From a bacterium (GTDB taxonomy: Bacteria > Verrucomicrobiota > Verrucomicrobiae > Opitutales > Opitutaceae), in assembly GCA_021780625.1 (NCBI GenBank), contig JAJXYI010000518.1, positions 1 to 7,466 of the forward strand: a stretch of 7,466 nt of DNA, in the 5' to 3' direction. Position numbers and translations under genes: made by a program. Shown here one piece after another: positions 6,399 to 7,466 of this stretch. Within the stretch, counting starts at the first letter, position 1. Each line of letters starts with the position of its first letter. Under the pieces are notes generated by a model. That model did not search any database, was not told where the DNA came from, and saw only the letters and a program-made list of their open reading frames with translations.

Positions 6399-7232
6399 AT
6401 GAGCCAGCCCACCCTCCCTGCGCAGGTCCGCACCGCTTTTGTGAGCGGAGCGAGCGGCGGCCTCGGGCAGGCCTTTACCACCGTGCTGCTCGGACGCGGA
6501 GTCGCCGTTTGGGGAACTGCACGGGATGCCACCCGGCTGGGGTCGCTCTCCGGAAGGCCGGGCTTTCATCCGCTTTCGATGGACCTGGCGTCGCCCGACG
6601 CCGCCGCCGAAGCATTTACCAAGGCCGACGCCGAGGCGGGTGGGTTCGACGTGGTGATACAGAATGCGGGATATGGCCTGTTCGCCCGTTTCGCCGACCT
6701 GGACGAGGCGCTTTGGGAGGAACAGATCCGCTCGATGCTTCTCACGACCGCCCGGCTCAGCCGGTTGGCGCTGCGCGGATTCCGGTCGCGTGGGCGAGGC
6801 TGCCTCGTGCACGTCTCGTCGCTCGCGGTGGAGTTTCCCCTGCCGTTTCAGAGCGGATACAACGTCGCGAAGGCGGGGCTGTCCGCGCTCAGCGAAAGCC
6901 TGATGGTGGAGACTCGCGGCAGCGGGATCGTGGTCATCGACTTTCGTCCCGGGGACTACAACACGGGCTTCAACCTCGCGATGCGGGGGCGCCTGGAGCC
7001 GGCAGGCGACGACGAGTTGACGCGCGCATGGCGACGGATCGACGACCTGCTCGCGGCGGCCCCCACGCCGGATCGCGCCGCCCGCGACCTCCTGCGGGCG
7101 ATCGGCCGCGGCCGGAGCGGCGTCGTGCGCTCGGGATCGTTTTTCCAGGCGCGTCTGGCTCCAATGCTCGCCGCAATCGCGCCCGCCTCCTGGCTTCGCG
7201 CCAGCCAGGCCCGTTATTTCGACCTTCGCTGA
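6399..7232 (+). CDS. Short-chain dehydrogenase/reductase (SDR), 17-beta-HSD-like
   Basis: A 277-aa NAD(P)-dependent oxidoreductase, cytoplasmic or membrane-associated. Probable role: reduction of a 3-ketoacyl thioester or another lipid ketone in this operon. The cofactor loop is SGASGGLGQ (16-24; G17, G21, G23). R42 after the second strand suggests NADPH, and D62 sits in the adenine-contact MDLAS. NAGYG (89-93) is the structural motif. The catalytic residues are S141 and YNVAK (Y154, K158), with the normal 13-residue Ser-Tyr spacing. RPGDYNTGF (183-191) is the P-G motif after the active site. By manual alignment the helix-4 Asn of the Asn-Ser-Tyr-Lys tetrad is replaced by M113. The C-terminus is about 30 residues longer than FabG, as in 17-beta-hydroxysteroid or acyl-dihydroxyacetone-phosphate reductase-like SDRs. 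Start: ATG 6399 puts the cofactor strand at residue 12; the frame opens further upstream but only inside the synthase gene. The glycosyltransferase gene begins 7 nt after the stop, indicating one operon. Confidence 0.9.
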   Translation: MSQPTLPAQVRTAFVSGASGGLGQAFTTVLLGRGVAVWGTARDATRLGSLSGRPGFHPLSMDLASPDAAAEAFTKADAEAGGFDVVIQNAGYGLFARFADLDEALWEEQIRSMLLTTARLSRLALRGFRSRGRGCLVHVSSLAVEFPLPFQSGYNVAKAGLSALSESLMVETRGSGIVVIDFRPGDYNTGFNLAMRGRLEPAGDDELTRAWRRIDDLLAAAPTPDRAARDLLRAIGRGRSGVVRSGSFFQARLAPMLAAIAPASWLRASQARYFDLR

Positions 7233-7239
7233 ACCTCGC

Positions 7240-7466
7240 ATGTCCACCGTCCGAATCCTCGTCCTCACTTCCAGCACCGGCGGCGGCCACGATGCGCGCG
7301 CCCAGGCCTTTGCCGAGTGGTGTTTCGAGCTCTACCGGCACCAGGTGGACGTCCGCATCGAGCAGATGCTCGAGGATTCCTCGGCGATCAACCGCGTCGG
7401 CGTCGACTTCTACAACTGGATACAGAAGAAGGCGCCGTATCTGCATACTCCCTACTACACGCTAGT
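7240..7466 (+). CDS. MGDG synthase-like glycosyltransferase, N-terminal part (cut by window edge)
   Basis: The first 75 residues are visible and the frame is open to the edge. The strand VRILVLTSS followed by TGGGHDARAQAFAEW (13-27) matches the N-terminal domain of the monogalactosyldiacylglycerol synthase/processive diacylglycerol glucosyltransferase family: G14-G15-G16-H17 and an Ala-rich helix. Members move a sugar from a UDP-sugar to a diacylglycerol or related lipid at the inner membrane face; MurG is a distant relative. The sugar-nucleotide site would lie beyond the window. ATG 7240 is 7 nt after the SDR stop, with no Shine-Dalgarno site, which implies translational coupling. Family assignment is fairly sure from the motif, but substrate and acceptor are unknown. 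In this operon it could glycosylate the lipid whose chain the preceding enzymes make. Confidence 0.75.
   Translation, partial: MSTVRILVLTSSTGGGHDARAQAFAEWCFELYRHQVDVRIEQMLEDSSAINRVGVDFYNWIQKKAPYLHTPYYTL

Noticed and set aside
5498..7277. Minus-strand open frames of over 300 codons (5498-6532 and 6321-7277) opposite the synthase and SDR genes
   Set aside because: No family motifs and Arg/Ala-rich composition; the opposite strand encodes clear enzymes across the whole span.
6509..7465. 318-codon plus-strand frame overlapping the SDR and the start of the glycosyltransferase
   Set aside because: Arg/Pro/Gly-rich translation without motifs, overlapping two well-supported genes in other frames.

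Overview
The window is high-GC DNA (roughly two thirds G+C by eye). All its genes lie on the plus strand and are packed head to tail, with few Shine-Dalgarno sequences. The gene mix is a signal-peptide-bearing family 9 glycoside hydrolase, an AraC regulator and a Gfo/Idh/MocA oxidoreductase beside a type II fatty-acid-like operon. That mix, with the sequence style, suggests a polysaccharide-degrading Gram-negative bacterium, perhaps a verrucomicrobium of the Opitutaceae type. The taxon is an inference from gene content, not a database result.

Left half (1-3742), sugar use: a Gfo/Idh/MocA oxidoreductase (48-1046) is followed after 10 nt by an AraC-type regulator with an N-terminal cupin-like sensor domain (1057-1977). 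After a 112-nt gap comes an exported GH9 beta-glycanase with an N-terminal Ig-like domain (2090-3742). A simple reading is a small catabolic locus: the hydrolase cuts a beta-glucan outside the cytoplasm, the AraC protein senses a sugar, and the oxidoreductase acts on a released sugar or derivative.

Middle (3743-4037): a 295-nt non-coding gap separates the two blocks. Its first part is C-rich and holds a 14-nt direct repeat. Its second part is less GC-rich and holds an inverted repeat, a pair of TTACAA words and the only strong ribosome binding site in the window. It probably carries the end of the hydrolase transcript and the control region of the next operon.

Right half (4038-7466), acyl-chain and lipid operon: a protein fusing an acyl carrier domain to a FabZ-like hot-dog dehydratase (4038-5003), a FabB-like ketoacyl synthase (5120-6379), a short-chain dehydrogenase/reductase (6399-7232), and the start of a glycosyltransferase related to monogalactosyldiacylglycerol synthases (7240 to the edge). 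Carrier, condensation, reduction and dehydration are the core steps of chain elongation. The following lipid-type glycosyltransferase suggests a dedicated, secondary acyl or glycolipid pathway rather than housekeeping fatty acid synthesis.

This operon is the most interesting part of the window. The fusion is uncommon, and three enzymes show changes at positions that are normally conserved: dehydratase oxyanion Gly to Ala, synthase gatekeeper Phe to Ser, and reductase catalytic Asn to Met. The operon runs off the right edge, so its product cannot be settled here.
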